64,000 bases of DNA, taken from a bacterium 336/3. Lineage in GTDB: Bacteria > Bacteroidota > Bacteroidia > Cytophagales > Thermonemataceae. Shown here piece after piece: positions 7,939-16,559 of this stretch. The stretch is from assembly GCA_001281695.1 (NCBI GenBank), contig LJIE01000001.1, positions 3,123,521-3,187,520 of the forward strand. The letters are read 5' to 3'. Numbering within the stretch: position 1 is the stretch's first letter; each line of letters begins with the position of its first letter. Below the pieces are notes generated by a model that did not search any database, had not been told where the DNA came from, and saw only the letters and a list, made by a program, of their open reading frames with translations. A program made the position numbers and the translations under genes.

Positions 7939-8421
7939 TTACTTAGCAGGTATTAGAGCTATCAATTTCATGTTTTCGTCTGTGGGATTTTCCAATACCA
8001 ATCTTTTTTCTGTTAATTCTTTGATATTTAACTTATCTGGTTTGCCTCCCGAATTTGTCATAATAAGAACTTTTCCTTTATCTTCTAAACTCCAAGTTCC
8101 TTTTTCTGATTGTCCCATCATACCCATCTCCATGATACCATCTGCTTTAAAATCCATTGTAATACCTCCAAGCATGGCAACCATTTCTATCTGACTTTCA
8201 ATCTCTTGAGCTTTTTCAGGGTTTGTAGCTTTAAGTTTTTCAGCCTCTTTTTGCATTTCACCTTTTAGGAAGTCCACATCAAAAGACCATTTTTTTTGCA
8301 AAAGAGTTTGTGTTTTAGCAAGAGCTTTTTTCTCCTTTTTAGTTAGCTTTTGAGCTTCTGCTTGATTAATTGTGGAGAGCATAAGCCCAACACAAAGAAT
8401 CATTTGTAAGATTTTTTTCAT
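7939..8421 (-). CDS. Secreted lipocalin-like protein, tandem paralogue 2
   Basis: This 160-residue protein carries a signal peptide (MKKILQMILCVGLMLSTINQAEAQ). The mature part begins with a lysine-rich helix, then a helix with EAEKLKATNPEKA, and ends in beta-rich sequence (GTWSLEDKGKVLIM ... KLNIKELTEKRLVLENPTD), the layout of the small lipocalin-like domain of Bacteroidota. It is a clear duplicate of the gene just upstream at 8429-8938: the same EAEKLKATNPEKA segment, the same MEMG.MGQ turn and the same ending. Seven bases separate the two, so they form one operon. The ligand is unknown; periplasmic or outer-membrane location is inferred. Confidence 0.7.
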   Translation of the reverse strand: MKKILQMILCVGLMLSTINQAEAQKLTKKEKKALAKTQTLLQKKWSFDVDFLKGEMQKEAEKLKATNPEKAQEIESQIEMVAMLGGITMDFKADGIMEMGMMGQSEKGTWSLEDKGKVLIMTNSGGKPDKLNIKELTEKRLVLENPTDENMKLIALIPAK

Positions 8422-8428
8422 CGTGTTA

Positions 8429-8938
8429 TTATTTGGCAGGGACTAAAGCAAGCATTTTCATAGTTTCATCTGTAGGGTTTTCAAGTATTAATTTATCTTT
8501 AGAGGCTTCTTTGATGTTTAATTTAGACTCTTTACCACTAGCATCAATCATGGTCAAGATTTTTGCTTTTTCGTCTAAAGTCCATTTTCCGCTTTCCAAT
8601 TGTCCCATTGCTCCCATTTCCATACTACCATCTACCTTAAATTCCATTGTAATAGAAGAAGCAAGACCCACTACCATATCCATCTGCGATTCTATTTCAG
8701 CAGCTTTTTCCGGATTTGTAGCTTTTAACTTTTCTGCTTCTTTTTTCATTTCAGCTTTAAAAAATTCTCCATCCAATTGCCATTTCCTTTGAATAAGGCT
8801 TTTTAAGTCTTCGGTTGGAGTAACTACAGTAGCTTTTTCAGCTACATCTTTCTTCTTTTTCTTTTTTTGAGCTTCAGCTTGGTTGCATGTGAAAAATAGT
8901 ATTCCAACACAAAGCATCACTTGTAGGGTCTTTTTCAT
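8429..8938 (-). CDS. Secreted lipocalin-like protein, tandem paralogue 1
   Basis: This 169-residue protein starts with a signal peptide (MKKTLQVMLCVGILFFTCNQAEAQ) followed by a very basic run KKKKKKD. The rest follows its downstream twin: KWQLDGEFFKAEM, EAEKLKATNPEKA, ITMEFKVDGSMEMGAMGQ, GKWTLDEKAKILTM and a closing ENPTDETMKMLALVPAK. The beta-strand pattern suits a lipocalin-like fold. It is the promoter-proximal gene of the pair; a TAAGTTTG element lies 39 bases before its ATG. Function unknown; the pair presumably arose by recent duplication. Confidence 0.7.
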   Translation of the reverse strand: MKKTLQVMLCVGILFFTCNQAEAQKKKKKKDVAEKATVVTPTEDLKSLIQRKWQLDGEFFKAEMKKEAEKLKATNPEKAAEIESQMDMVVGLASSITMEFKVDGSMEMGAMGQLESGKWTLDEKAKILTMIDASGKESKLNIKEASKDKLILENPTDETMKMLALVPAK

Positions 8939-8976
8939 GGATGTTGAATTTATGTTAATTTTTTTGAGTTGTAAGA

Positions 8977-8984
8977 CAAACTTA
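8977..8984 (-). promoter_or_regulatory. -7 element for the lipocalin-like operon
   Basis: On the minus strand this reads TAAGTTTG, an exact TAnnTTTG, 39 bases before the ATG at 8938. No clear -33 TTG is present. Confidence 0.4.
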
Positions 8985-9026
8985 GTGCCAAAAAAAAGAT
9001 TTTCCTAACAGCCTTTAAATATTATT

Positions 9027-10424
9027 CTATCCTCCACAACCACCACAGCCACCTCCACAACTACTACCACAACTTCCACCACTGCTACATCCTGAACCAC
9101 AACTACTTGCATTGGATCCATCTTCATTTTGCTTGTGTTTATAAAATGTAATTATAGGAGCAAAACTACTTACAATGACAGCATGGCCCATAGTTAAATA
9201 TTCCCAGCCCAAATACTTAGAGCTATCTAGGCTTATTAATGTATGCTTTTCTTTTATACAGTAGTTATTGGGAATAATTTTAGACACAAAGATTTCATTG
9301 AGATATAAGTTATAAAAATGGCTAATTATTAAAAAAAGTATCAACATCCCCATCAAATACCCTACAGGTTTATCTCTTTCTATTCCTAAAAAAAATCTTG
9401 ATAAACCAATTGAGAAAGTGATATAATATGCAGTCAATTTAACTAGATGATAATTGAGATATATTTTTGAAGAAGAAACTGCTTTATCAAAATCATCTAC
9501 AAACTTCGAAATTTGTGTAAAAACAGGTTGATAAATAAAGTTGTTCATCAAATCTGTATAATAAACAGCTTTTTGTTCATGAATATAATTATAAATAATT
9601 TGCTCAAAAAATGTCTTATCAACTTGCTTATCAGTAATTTCCAAGCGATTGAGATTATTTATTTGAATACAGTCTTTTCTGAAGAGTTCATTGGTAATTG
9701 CATGAATTACAAACTCCAATTTTCTTTTCTGCATATAAATCAGTTCTAAAGGATGCAGATTTTGTAAAAGAAGTATTTTAGGCATGATATCCTTTATACT
9801 TTTCTGAAAATAATTACTTGTAAAAATCCACAAACCTATTCCTACAAAGGCTATCAATATTGGATATATAAATAGAAAATTGGTGCCTGGTATCTCTAAA
9901 AGAACAGGCTCCAGTAATTTTCTGAAAGGATAGAAAAGTAGTATAAACATAAAAAAAGCAACAATATCAATTTGTTGCTTCGAAATCTTTGCTTTCGTAT
10001 TTTTTCTAAAATCCTCTAAAATCGAATTGTTTTGCCAAATATCTTTCGGCATTTCACCAAAATACTCCCGATAAAGCTCTTTTGTATGTTTTTTGGCTTG
10101 TACAAATGTATGTTTTTCCGAAGCCTGATGTGTTGAAGGTACATGGTCTATCCATTTCCCTAATTTTTGACAGAAATTGGCATAAAAATGAGAAAATAGT
10201 AGATGTTGGTGCCAGACCGTATCTACTATTTCCGAAGGCGAAACCATTTCTTTTGAAATGGATGCTAAAAACATAAACTTTTTGTACTCTTCAATGGCTT
10301 TCTGTGTAAAATTCAAAGACCATCCATTTTCATAAGCCAATCTAACTGAAAATCCATATTCGGATGGTGGTGAGTCGAAATCGAACTTTTCAATTTCTTT
10401 CCATACATTATTTTCTTTCATCAT
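9027..10424 (-). CDS. GRDP-like membrane protein with a Gly/Cys-rich tail
   Basis: The 465-residue protein has three parts. Residues 1-110 resemble the glycine-rich-domain-containing (GRDP-like) module, with EIVDTVWHQHLLFSHFYANFC as its key segment. From about 153 to 205 there is a double hydrophobic stretch, and a further membrane segment lies near 355-378. The last 25 residues are almost only Gly, Ser and Cys, with about nine cysteines in CGxxC-like spacing. This tail is typical of TIGR04222-type membrane proteins in bacteria. Its role is unknown; metal binding or crosslinking by the tail is a guess. It is a lone gene with a terminator before it. Confidence 0.65.
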   Translation of the reverse strand: MMKENNVWKEIEKFDFDSPPSEYGFSVRLAYENGWSLNFTQKAIEEYKKFMFLASISKEMVSPSEIVDTVWHQHLLFSHFYANFCQKLGKWIDHVPSTHQASEKHTFVQAKKHTKELYREYFGEMPKDIWQNNSILEDFRKNTKAKISKQQIDIVAFFMFILLFYPFRKLLEPVLLEIPGTNFLFIYPILIAFVGIGLWIFTSNYFQKSIKDIMPKILLLQNLHPLELIYMQKRKLEFVIHAITNELFRKDCIQINNLNRLEITDKQVDKTFFEQIIYNYIHEQKAVYYTDLMNNFIYQPVFTQISKFVDDFDKAVSSSKIYLNYHLVKLTAYYITFSIGLSRFFLGIERDKPVGYLMGMLILFLIISHFYNLYLNEIFVSKIIPNNYCIKEKHTLISLDSSKYLGWEYLTMGHAVIVSSFAPIITFYKHKQNEDGSNASSCGSGCSSGGSCGSSCGGGCGGCGG

Positions 10425-10440
10425 TTCTTATAAAAATAAG

Positions 10441-10469
10441 AAAAAAGCTACATTGAATCAATGTAGCTT
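10441..10469 (-). terminator. Terminator after the GDP-fucose genes
   Basis: AAGCTACATTG, loop AAT, CAATGTAGCTT: a perfect 11-base-pair stem just beyond the fcl stop, with six T residues following on the minus strand. Confidence 0.88.
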
Positions 10470-10483
10470 ATGTTAAATATTTG

Positions 10484-11410
10484 TTAATTATTTTCAAATT
10501 TATCTTGAATCGTTTTTTGGATACCTTCTCTCAATTCGATTCTGTGTTTCCAGCCTAAAGAATTCAATTTACTTACATCTAAGAGTTTACGAGGTGTTCC
10601 ATCAGGTTTAGATGTATCAAATTTGAGTTCTCCATCATATTGAACAATCTCTTTGATAAGAAGAGCCAAATCTTTGATAGAAATGTCTTCTCCTGTACCA
10701 ATATTTACAATTTCTGGGCTATTGTAATTTTGCATCAAAAAGTAACAAGCATCTGCCAAATCATCTGCATTCAAAAATTCTCTTTTTGGAGAGCCTGTCC
10801 CCCAAATCTCTACAGATGGCTTATTTTCTTGTTTAGCTTCCCAAAATTTACGAATCAGAGCAGCAATTACATGCGAATTCTGTAAATCATAATTATCTCC
10901 CTTGCCATACAAATTGGTAGGCATCACAGAAATAAAGTTACAGCTATATTGGTCGTGGTAGGCTTGACACATCTTGATTCCTGCAATTTTTGCAATAGCA
11001 TAAGGCTCGTTAGTGTATTCGAGTGTACCCGTTAGCAAATATTCTTCTTTGATAGGCTGATTGGCAAATTTTGGATAAATACACGAAGAGCCTAAAAAGA
11101 GTAATTTTTTTACACCACTTTTATAAGCTTCATGAATTACATTGTTTTGAATAGTGATATTTTCGTAGATAAAATCAGCTCTATAAGTATTGTTGGCAAG
11201 AATTCCACCTACTTTGGCAGCAGCCAAAAATACATATTCAGGTTTTTCATGAGTAAAAAAATCCGCAACAGCCTGATGATTACGCAAATCTAGCTCCTGA
11301 GATGTTTTATAAACAATATTTGTATACCCCTCTTGTTCTAATTTCCTAAGAATTGCAGAGCCAGCCATTCCTCTGTGTCCTGCAATATAAATTTTATTAT
11401 CTTTCTGCAT
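10484..11410 (-). CDS. fcl: GDP-L-fucose synthase
   Basis: This 308-residue short-chain-dehydrogenase-type enzyme makes GDP-L-fucose from GDP-4-keto-6-deoxymannose by epimerisation and NADPH-dependent reduction. The nucleotide-binding motif [11 protein letters not shown] is at 11-21. [16 protein letters not shown] carries the catalytic Ser and Cys, and YAIAKIAG holds the Tyr-x3-Lys pair. [15 protein letters not shown] near the end matches the family's substrate-binding region. It follows gmd after nine bases, so the two steps are co-expressed. Fucose would go into cell-surface polysaccharide or glycoprotein; no fucosyltransferase is adjacent. Confidence 0.95.
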   Translation of the reverse strand: MQKDNKIYIAGHRGMAGSAILRKLEQEGYTNIVYKTSQELDLRNHQAVADFFTHEKPEYVFLAAAKVGGILANNTYRADFIYENITIQNNVIHEAYKSGVKKLLFLGSSCIYPKFANQPIKEEYLLTGTLEYTNEPYAIAKIAGIKMCQAYHDQYSCNFISVMPTNLYGKGDNYDLQNSHVIAALIRKFWEAKQENKPSVEIWGTGSPKREFLNADDLADACYFLMQNYNSPEIVNIGTGEDISIKDLALLIKEIVQYDGELKFDTSKPDGTPRKLLDVSKLNSLGWKHRIELREGIQKTIQDKFENN

Positions 11411-11419
11411 AATTAGGTA

Positions 11420-12532
11420 TTATTCAAAGTAGTTTTTCACGTCATGTCCACCTTTTTTCAGGTACAAATCTTTTTTGAATAAGTCCAAATCAGATTGCAT
11501 CATATCTGTTACCAAGTCTTGGAGTGTATGTTTGGGCTTCCAACCAAGCACTGTATTGGCTTTGGTAGGGTCTCCAATCAGTAAATCTACTTCTGTCGGT
11601 CTGAAATAACGTTTATCAATAGCAATTACTTCTTTTCCGACAGGTATTTGATATTCAGGGTTATTACAAGCTACTACCACTGCTACCTCATTTTCTCCTT
11701 CTCCTTTAAATTCTAATGTAACTCCTACATGTTCAAATGCCATTCTTACAAAATCTCTTACAGGTGTTGTTTGCCCTGTGGCAATAACAAAATCCTCAGG
11801 TTTTTCTTGTTGAAGCATGAGATACATAGCTTCTACGTAATCTTTGGCATGTCCCCAATCTCTTTTGGCATCTAAATTTCCTAAGAAAATTTTATCTTGT
11901 AAACCCAATGCTATTCTAGCTGTACCTCTTGTAATTTTACGAGTTACAAATGTTTCACCTCTCAATGGCGACTCGTGATTGAATAAAATTCCATTACAAG
12001 CAAACATCCCATAAGCTTCTCGGTAGTTTACTGTAATCCAGTAGGCATACATTTTAGCAACTGCATACGGAGAACGTGGATAAAATGGTGTTTTTTCTGA
12101 TTGTGGAACTTCTTGTACCAAACCATACAATTCAGACGTAGAAGCCTGATATATTTTTGTTTTTTTGGTAAGTCCCAAAATACGAATCGCTTCCAAGATA
12201 CGTAAAGTACCTATGCCGTCTACATCAGCAGAGTATTCGGGTTCATCAAAACTTACACGAACATGCGACATGGCACCCAAATTATATATTTCGTCGGGTT
12301 GTACTTCTTGAATAATTCTAATAATATTGGTTGAGTCTGAAAGATCTCCATAATGGAGTTTCAAACGAAGGTTTTGTTCATGTGGATCTTGATAAATATC
12401 ATCAATTCTATCTGTATTAAGCAAAGAAGTTCTACGCTTGATACCATGAACTTGATATCCTTTCTTTAAAAGTAATCTAGTAAGATAAGCTCCATCTTGC
12501 CCTGTAATACCTGTAATTAAGGCTACTTTCAT
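11420..12532 (-). CDS. gmd: GDP-mannose 4,6-dehydratase
   Basis: The 370-residue enzyme converts GDP-D-mannose to GDP-4-keto-6-deoxy-D-mannose. The NADP-binding [12 protein letters not shown] is at 6-17, the catalytic region STSELYG sits near 131-137, and [20 protein letters not shown] holds the active-site Tyr and Lys. The C-terminal [20 protein letters not shown] is characteristic of the family. Length is normal. It is the first gene of the gmd-fcl operon; the spacer upstream (about 90 bases) holds only a weak -7-like TAAACTTG on the minus strand. Confidence 0.96.
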   Translation of the reverse strand: MKVALITGITGQDGAYLTRLLLKKGYQVHGIKRRTSLLNTDRIDDIYQDPHEQNLRLKLHYGDLSDSTNIIRIIQEVQPDEIYNLGAMSHVRVSFDEPEYSADVDGIGTLRILEAIRILGLTKKTKIYQASTSELYGLVQEVPQSEKTPFYPRSPYAVAKMYAYWITVNYREAYGMFACNGILFNHESPLRGETFVTRKITRGTARIALGLQDKIFLGNLDAKRDWGHAKDYVEAMYLMLQQEKPEDFVIATGQTTPVRDFVRMAFEHVGVTLEFKGEGENEVAVVVACNNPEYQIPVGKEVIAIDKRYFRPTEVDLLIGDPTKANTVLGWKPKHTLQDLVTDMMQSDLDLFKKDLYLKKGGHDVKNYFE

Positions 12533-12623
12533 ATTTTATTTTTTTCTTTCTATGTTTATTTTTTCCGCAAGTTTAATGAATTATATTAAGAATAGAAAAT
12601 TTCGTATGAAGTGATTATTTTTT

Positions 12624-13970
12624 TTATTGTTTAAGTCTAGCTTTAGGTATTTTTACTATTACAGTTGTTCCTTTACCCATTTCGCTTTGAATTTCAAGAG
12701 AGCCATTACATTTTTGAAGTAATTCCTGACAAAGATTTAAGCCAATTCCTACACCTTTTTCGTTGCTTGTACCTTTGGTACTAAACAAAACTCCTTTATA
12801 GATTTTATCAATATGGTGGGGATTCATGCCTACTCCTTGGTCTATAAATTTCAGATTTAAAAAATCGTCATAGTTGTCTAAAATAATATTAATCTCTGAA
12901 TTATTTGGACTAAATTTAATAGCATTTGAACAAACATTTCTTGAAACAATTTCAAGTATATTATAGTCTATCATACCCAAAGCATGATGAATTTGAAAAT
13001 CAAGTGTAATTTTAATTTGCTTATCTTTTGCCATGATTTGTAAATTAGGCAAAAAATATTTTCGAACAGTTTCAGCTATATCCAATTCCTTAATTTCAGG
13101 CTCATAAGAATACAACTGGCTTTTAGACCAAAACAACAAATTATCTAAAAGTGAAACTGTATAAGAAAGACTTTGATGCATTTCTGGTAGTAATTCTTTG
13201 ATTTTTTCAACGGGGAAATCACCTTTATAGGCAAGTTCTATTAAGCCTTGAGTTCCTGCTAAAGGGCTCCGTAAATCGTGGGAAATCAAAGAAAAAAGTC
13301 GGTTTTTAGCCTGATTTAATTGTTGTAAATTTTCATTCTGCGAATGTAATGTTGACTCACTTGCCTCTAGAATTTTATTCTTTTCACTCAAATCATTACT
13401 AGTTTTTTCTAAGTTTTTACGATTAGCTTCATATTCTTTTTTAAGTATATTTACCACACTATAAACAAGAATAATATTTAATGAAATAGAAAAGATCATG
13501 TTCCATTTGTGATATATTTCATTTTCATACAATATAACCCATGTTGGATTGTACCATTCTAATACAACTAATCCTAAAAACAAGATTAAAACACCAATTG
13601 GTATAAGTATTCTATTTTTATTTTTTAATATTATACTAAAGGCAATGGTCATACTAATAAAAAAGTATGCTGCGTCTCCAAGAATGCCATGGTTAAAAAA
13701 CCATGCAAAAGTTAGTAGTAAAACAAGACATAAGATAAATCCAATAAGAGCAATGTTCAGCCAATGTTTAAACAAAGCAATATAATACAAACCCAATAAG
13801 CAAATAAGAAAAATAAAATTTAGCGTTGTGGCTTGGAAAGATGCTGCAAAATTATTGAATAAGAGGACTAAAAAATCCATTATAATTGCTATCTCTATGA
13901 TTCTAATTAGTATATACTCTTCTAAAGCTAATTCTTTTATTTTTTTCTTATATAGTGTAAATATATACAT
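12624..13970 (-). CDS. Membrane sensor histidine kinase (orphan)
   Basis: The 448-residue protein has about six N-terminal hydrophobic segments (roughly residues 20-175), a short coiled linker (YEANRKNLEKTSNDLSEKNKILEASESTLHSQN), then the kinase core. The phospho-acceptor box is FSLISHDLRSPLAG; the ATP-binding domain shows NVCSNAIKFSP (N box), DQGVGMNP (G1) and GVGIGLNLC (G2). There is no receiver domain, and no response-regulator gene lies beside it, so the partner is elsewhere. The sensory part is all membrane with no large external loop, suggesting it reads a membrane or intramembrane signal; this is inference. Confidence 0.88.
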   Translation of the reverse strand: MYIFTLYKKKIKELALEEYILIRIIEIAIIMDFLVLLFNNFAASFQATTLNFIFLICLLGLYYIALFKHWLNIALIGFILCLVLLLTFAWFFNHGILGDAAYFFISMTIAFSIILKNKNRILIPIGVLILFLGLVVLEWYNPTWVILYENEIYHKWNMIFSISLNIILVYSVVNILKKEYEANRKNLEKTSNDLSEKNKILEASESTLHSQNENLQQLNQAKNRLFSLISHDLRSPLAGTQGLIELAYKGDFPVEKIKELLPEMHQSLSYTVSLLDNLLFWSKSQLYSYEPEIKELDIAETVRKYFLPNLQIMAKDKQIKITLDFQIHHALGMIDYNILEIVSRNVCSNAIKFSPNNSEINIILDNYDDFLNLKFIDQGVGMNPHHIDKIYKGVLFSTKGTSNEKGVGIGLNLCQELLQKCNGSLEIQSEMGKGTTVIVKIPKARLKQ

Positions 13971-14087
13971 AGATTGAGTATCTCATTATTAATAATTATT
14001 CATACAACTTATTTCCCTAAAAAATTGTTTTAATCTAAATATTTATTCCAAAATACTATCATATTTTTTATAAAACAAATATTCAAC

Positions 14088-14486
14088 ATGAATTATCCTA
14101 TTGTATTATTTGACGGAGTTTGTAACCTTTGCAATAGCTCTGTACAATTTTTTATTAGAAATGACAAAAAAAATATTCTTCGTTTTGCTTCCTTACAATC
14201 AGAAGCAGGGCAAACATTACTCCAAAAATTTAATTTACCCACCAATGAGTTTAATTCTTTTGTGTTGATAGTGAACGACCAAGTTTATTTGCGTTCATCA
14301 GCAGCCTTAAAAGTAATTTCTTATTTGGGTGGATTTTGGAAGATTTTTCAAGTTTTTTGGATTGTACCTCGTTTTATGAGGGATGGTGTTTATAATACCC
14401 TTGCTAAAAATCGTTATAAATGGTTTGGCAAAAAAACAGAATGTATGATTCCTACTCCAGAACTCAAAGCGAAGTTTTTGGGTTAG
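14088..14486 (+). CDS. DCC-family thiol-disulfide oxidoreductase-like protein (DUF393)
   Basis: The 132-residue protein opens with the DCC signature: LFDGVCNLCNSSVQFFI, with Asp9, Cys12 and Cys15 as the conserved trio. FASLQSEAGQTLL and RSSAALKVISYLGG continue the family pattern. DCC proteins have a thioredoxin-like fold and a presumed redox role, but substrates are not established. It has no signal peptide. Its stop codon begins a hairpin that probably ends the transcript. Confidence 0.85.
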   Translation: MNYPIVLFDGVCNLCNSSVQFFIRNDKKNILRFASLQSEAGQTLLQKFNLPTNEFNSFVLIVNDQVYLRSSAALKVISYLGGFWKIFQVFWIVPRFMRDGVYNTLAKNRYKWFGKKTECMIPTPELKAKFLG

Positions 14487-14509
14487 ATAATATTAAAAAA
14501 TATTATCTA
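14484..14509 (+). terminator. Probable terminator after the DCC gene
   Basis: TAGATAATATT, loop AAAA, AATATTATCTA: 11 base pairs, AU-rich, starting at the stop codon, with only a short T run after it. Confidence 0.5.
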
Positions 14510-14545
14510 TTTAGTTGCTAACAGAAAGCTTGTAAAGTGTATCCT

Positions 14546-14965
14546 ATGAAAAATATAGTTTTGTTTTTTGTTGTTGCACTCTCTTTGAATTTCAGCAAGG
14601 TCGAAAATCCTAATTTAAGCCTTTTGATAACCCGAACGGTGGCTATAGATTCGATGACTCAAAAAATCATTTTAAGAGTGAAAAATACATCAAACAAGGA
14701 AATTAAATTTCTAACTTGGTCTTGCTCAAACACAGAATTATTCGTTACCAACAATGATGAATTAGTAATTCTCAAATTTCCATGTGATAAAAACAGCTCC
14801 GAAATTGTCAAACTTCCTGCGGGAAAATCAAAAACATTTACAATTGAAGTCAAAAAAGCTAAACGAGAGATTTCTAAATTTAAGATTGGGTTTCTTTGCG
14901 TAGAAATTCCTGAAACAAAAATGACAAGAACTTCAGAAATATGGTCAAAAGAAATCCAGTTTTAA
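14546..14965 (+). CDS. Small secreted protein of unknown function
   Basis: From the ATG at 14546 the product has 139 residues; the frame extends back three codons only to a GTG. The N-terminus MKNIVLFFVVALSLNFSKV looks like a signal peptide. The remainder alternates hydrophobic and polar residues in a way typical of an immunoglobulin-like beta sandwich: KIILRVKNTSNKEIKFLTW ... LPAGKSKTFTIEVKKAKREISKFKIGF. This resembles the small 'intracellular-proteinase-inhibitor-like' sandwiches but I would not assign a family. It is followed after 30 bases by another small secreted protein. Confidence 0.6.
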   Translation: MKNIVLFFVVALSLNFSKVENPNLSLLITRTVAIDSMTQKIILRVKNTSNKEIKFLTWSCSNTELFVTNNDELVILKFPCDKNSSEIVKLPAGKSKTFTIEVKKAKREISKFKIGFLCVEIPETKMTRTSEIWSKEIQF

Positions 14966-14995
14966 CATTCTGGCATCTACTAACAAATCAATAAA

Positions 14996-15388
14996 GTGAA
15001 CAAACTCTTCCAAATCATCATCATTATAGTTTTTGGTAGCTTTGAAACAAAAGGACAAGACAGTCTTAATCTGTATAAAAATGTCCCTAAAAGCTTAATT
15101 GGATCATGGGTGAAAACTTATAATAATCCAAACAACACTCTAGTATTTGAAAGAAATAATGAAAACATCATCCCTCTAGGAGAACAAATCACAATAAACA
15201 AAAAAGGTAAGCTTTTATACACATACAATGGAGGATGCATTTATGATCAAAAAAAATCAAAAGGAAAGTGGTCATACAATAAAGAACTTAATACTTTTAA
15301 CATCACCATTCCTATCAATAAAAGAACCAAGTTTGAACTTGTAAAAATCACTAAAACAGAACTAATACTAAGAGAAATCTCTGAATAG
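14996..15388 (+). CDS. Small secreted protein, lipocalin-like layout (GTG start)
   Basis: The frame starts with GTG at 14996; no ATG precedes the hydrophobic segment MNKLFQIIIIIVFGSFETKGQ, which is a signal peptide ending in a typical G-Q. The 130-residue product contains SLIGSWVKTYNNPNNTLVFERN, GKWSYNKELNTFNITIP and a final KITKTELILREIS. Such strand-turn-strand spacing is seen in small lipocalin-like domains of this phylum, but the assignment is tentative. It probably shares a transcript with the gene before it. It ends four bases before the convergent CoA-transferase gene. Confidence 0.55.
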   Translation: MNKLFQIIIIIVFGSFETKGQDSLNLYKNVPKSLIGSWVKTYNNPNNTLVFERNNENIIPLGEQITINKKGKLLYTYNGGCIYDQKKSKGKWSYNKELNTFNITIPINKRTKFELVKITKTELILREISE

Positions 15389-15392
15389 TCTA

Positions 15393-16490
15393 TTACAACT
15401 CCAAAGCTGGAGGCTCTGGAGGCTCTACGCCTCGTTTTCCATTAATTTTACCAACCCATTGTCTGATACCTTTTAAATTTTGAGTTTTAAACATCAATTC
15501 TTTGGTAAAAGGCATTTCAAAGACTTCTGGCATGGTATTAATCCCTCCTGCTGGTATTTTTAGGTCTTCCAAACGTTCAAGAAGGGTGTTTTTATCCCAA
15601 AGTGCTATTTTTTCTTTGAGAATTGGCAGTAACTCTTTTCTGTTTTTTACTCTTTGTGCATTGGTGGCAAACTTTTCAGAATCAGCTAATTCCGAAATAT
15701 CAAGCAAATCGCAAAGCATGGCAAAGTGCTTATCAGTGCCTACTGCCAGTGTAATGAGTTTTTCGTCTTTGGTCATAAAAATACTTCCATAAGGCACAAT
15801 ATTGGGGTGTTCGCTACCCATACGAACAGGCGTATGCCCAGCATTGAGCCAGTTGGTAGCCTGATTGACAAGAGCCGAAACAGCCGAGTCGAACAGTGAA
15901 ACCTCAATGTATGCCCCTTCACCTGTCTGTATACGCCCCAGCAATGCAAGCAAAATACCTTCTTTGAGCTGATGTCCAGCCAGTACATCTACAAGAGCCA
16001 CAGGCATTTTAGTAGGCGGGCTATCGGGTTCGCCATTCATAAACATAAAACCTGCTTCGGCTTGGATAATCGCATCATAACCTACTTTTCCAAAATCGTT
16101 GCCGTAGCCTGTAATATGCCCATAAATGAGGCGTGGGTTTATTTTAGACAATGTTTCATAATCTACTCCCAGTTTTTCGGCATCTTGGGGTTTATAGCTT
16201 GCTAGTACAATATCTGCCTGTTCTACCATTTTGTAGAGGCGTTCTAAGTCTGTTTTCTTCTGAATGTTCAAGCACACAGATGTTTTTCCCCAGTTTACAG
16301 ACGAAAAATAAGCTGAAACCGTTGTTTCTGGATTTTCGGAAGCGAGTTTCCAACTGCGAGTTACATCTCCTTTTGTAAGCGGATTTTCTATCTTGATAAC
16401 CTCAGCACCCAATTCAGCCAAAAACTGCCCCACACTTGGAGCAGCTAGTACCGAAGCCAATTCTATGACACGAATATTTTTTAAATACAT
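15393..16490 (-). CDS. Class III (CaiB/BaiF family) CoA-transferase
   Basis: From the ATG at 16490 the enzyme has 365 residues (an upstream TTG would add 12). The N-terminal IRVIELASVLAAPSVGQFLAELGAEVIKIE is the family hallmark. The presumed catalytic aspartate is in MPVALVDVLAGHQ, and the segment YIEVSLFDSAVSALVNQA follows as in formyl-CoA transferase and relatives. These enzymes move CoA between an acyl-CoA and a free acid through an aspartyl-CoA thioester; the acid cannot be read from sequence. It lies just downstream of an MDR oxidoreductase in the same direction (69 bases). Confidence 0.87.
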   Translation of the reverse strand: MYLKNIRVIELASVLAAPSVGQFLAELGAEVIKIENPLTKGDVTRSWKLASENPETTVSAYFSSVNWGKTSVCLNIQKKTDLERLYKMVEQADIVLASYKPQDAEKLGVDYETLSKINPRLIYGHITGYGNDFGKVGYDAIIQAEAGFMFMNGEPDSPPTKMPVALVDVLAGHQLKEGILLALLGRIQTGEGAYIEVSLFDSAVSALVNQATNWLNAGHTPVRMGSEHPNIVPYGSIFMTKDEKLITLAVGTDKHFAMLCDLLDISELADSEKFATNAQRVKNRKELLPILKEKIALWDKNTLLERLEDLKIPAGGINTMPEVFEMPFTKELMFKTQNLKGIRQWVGKINGKRGVEPPEPPALEL

Positions 16491-16559
16491 TATAATATTA
16501 ATTATTTTTGCGAAAAGTCTATTCAAATGTTTAAAACATTTAGATAGAACCTTTTTTTC

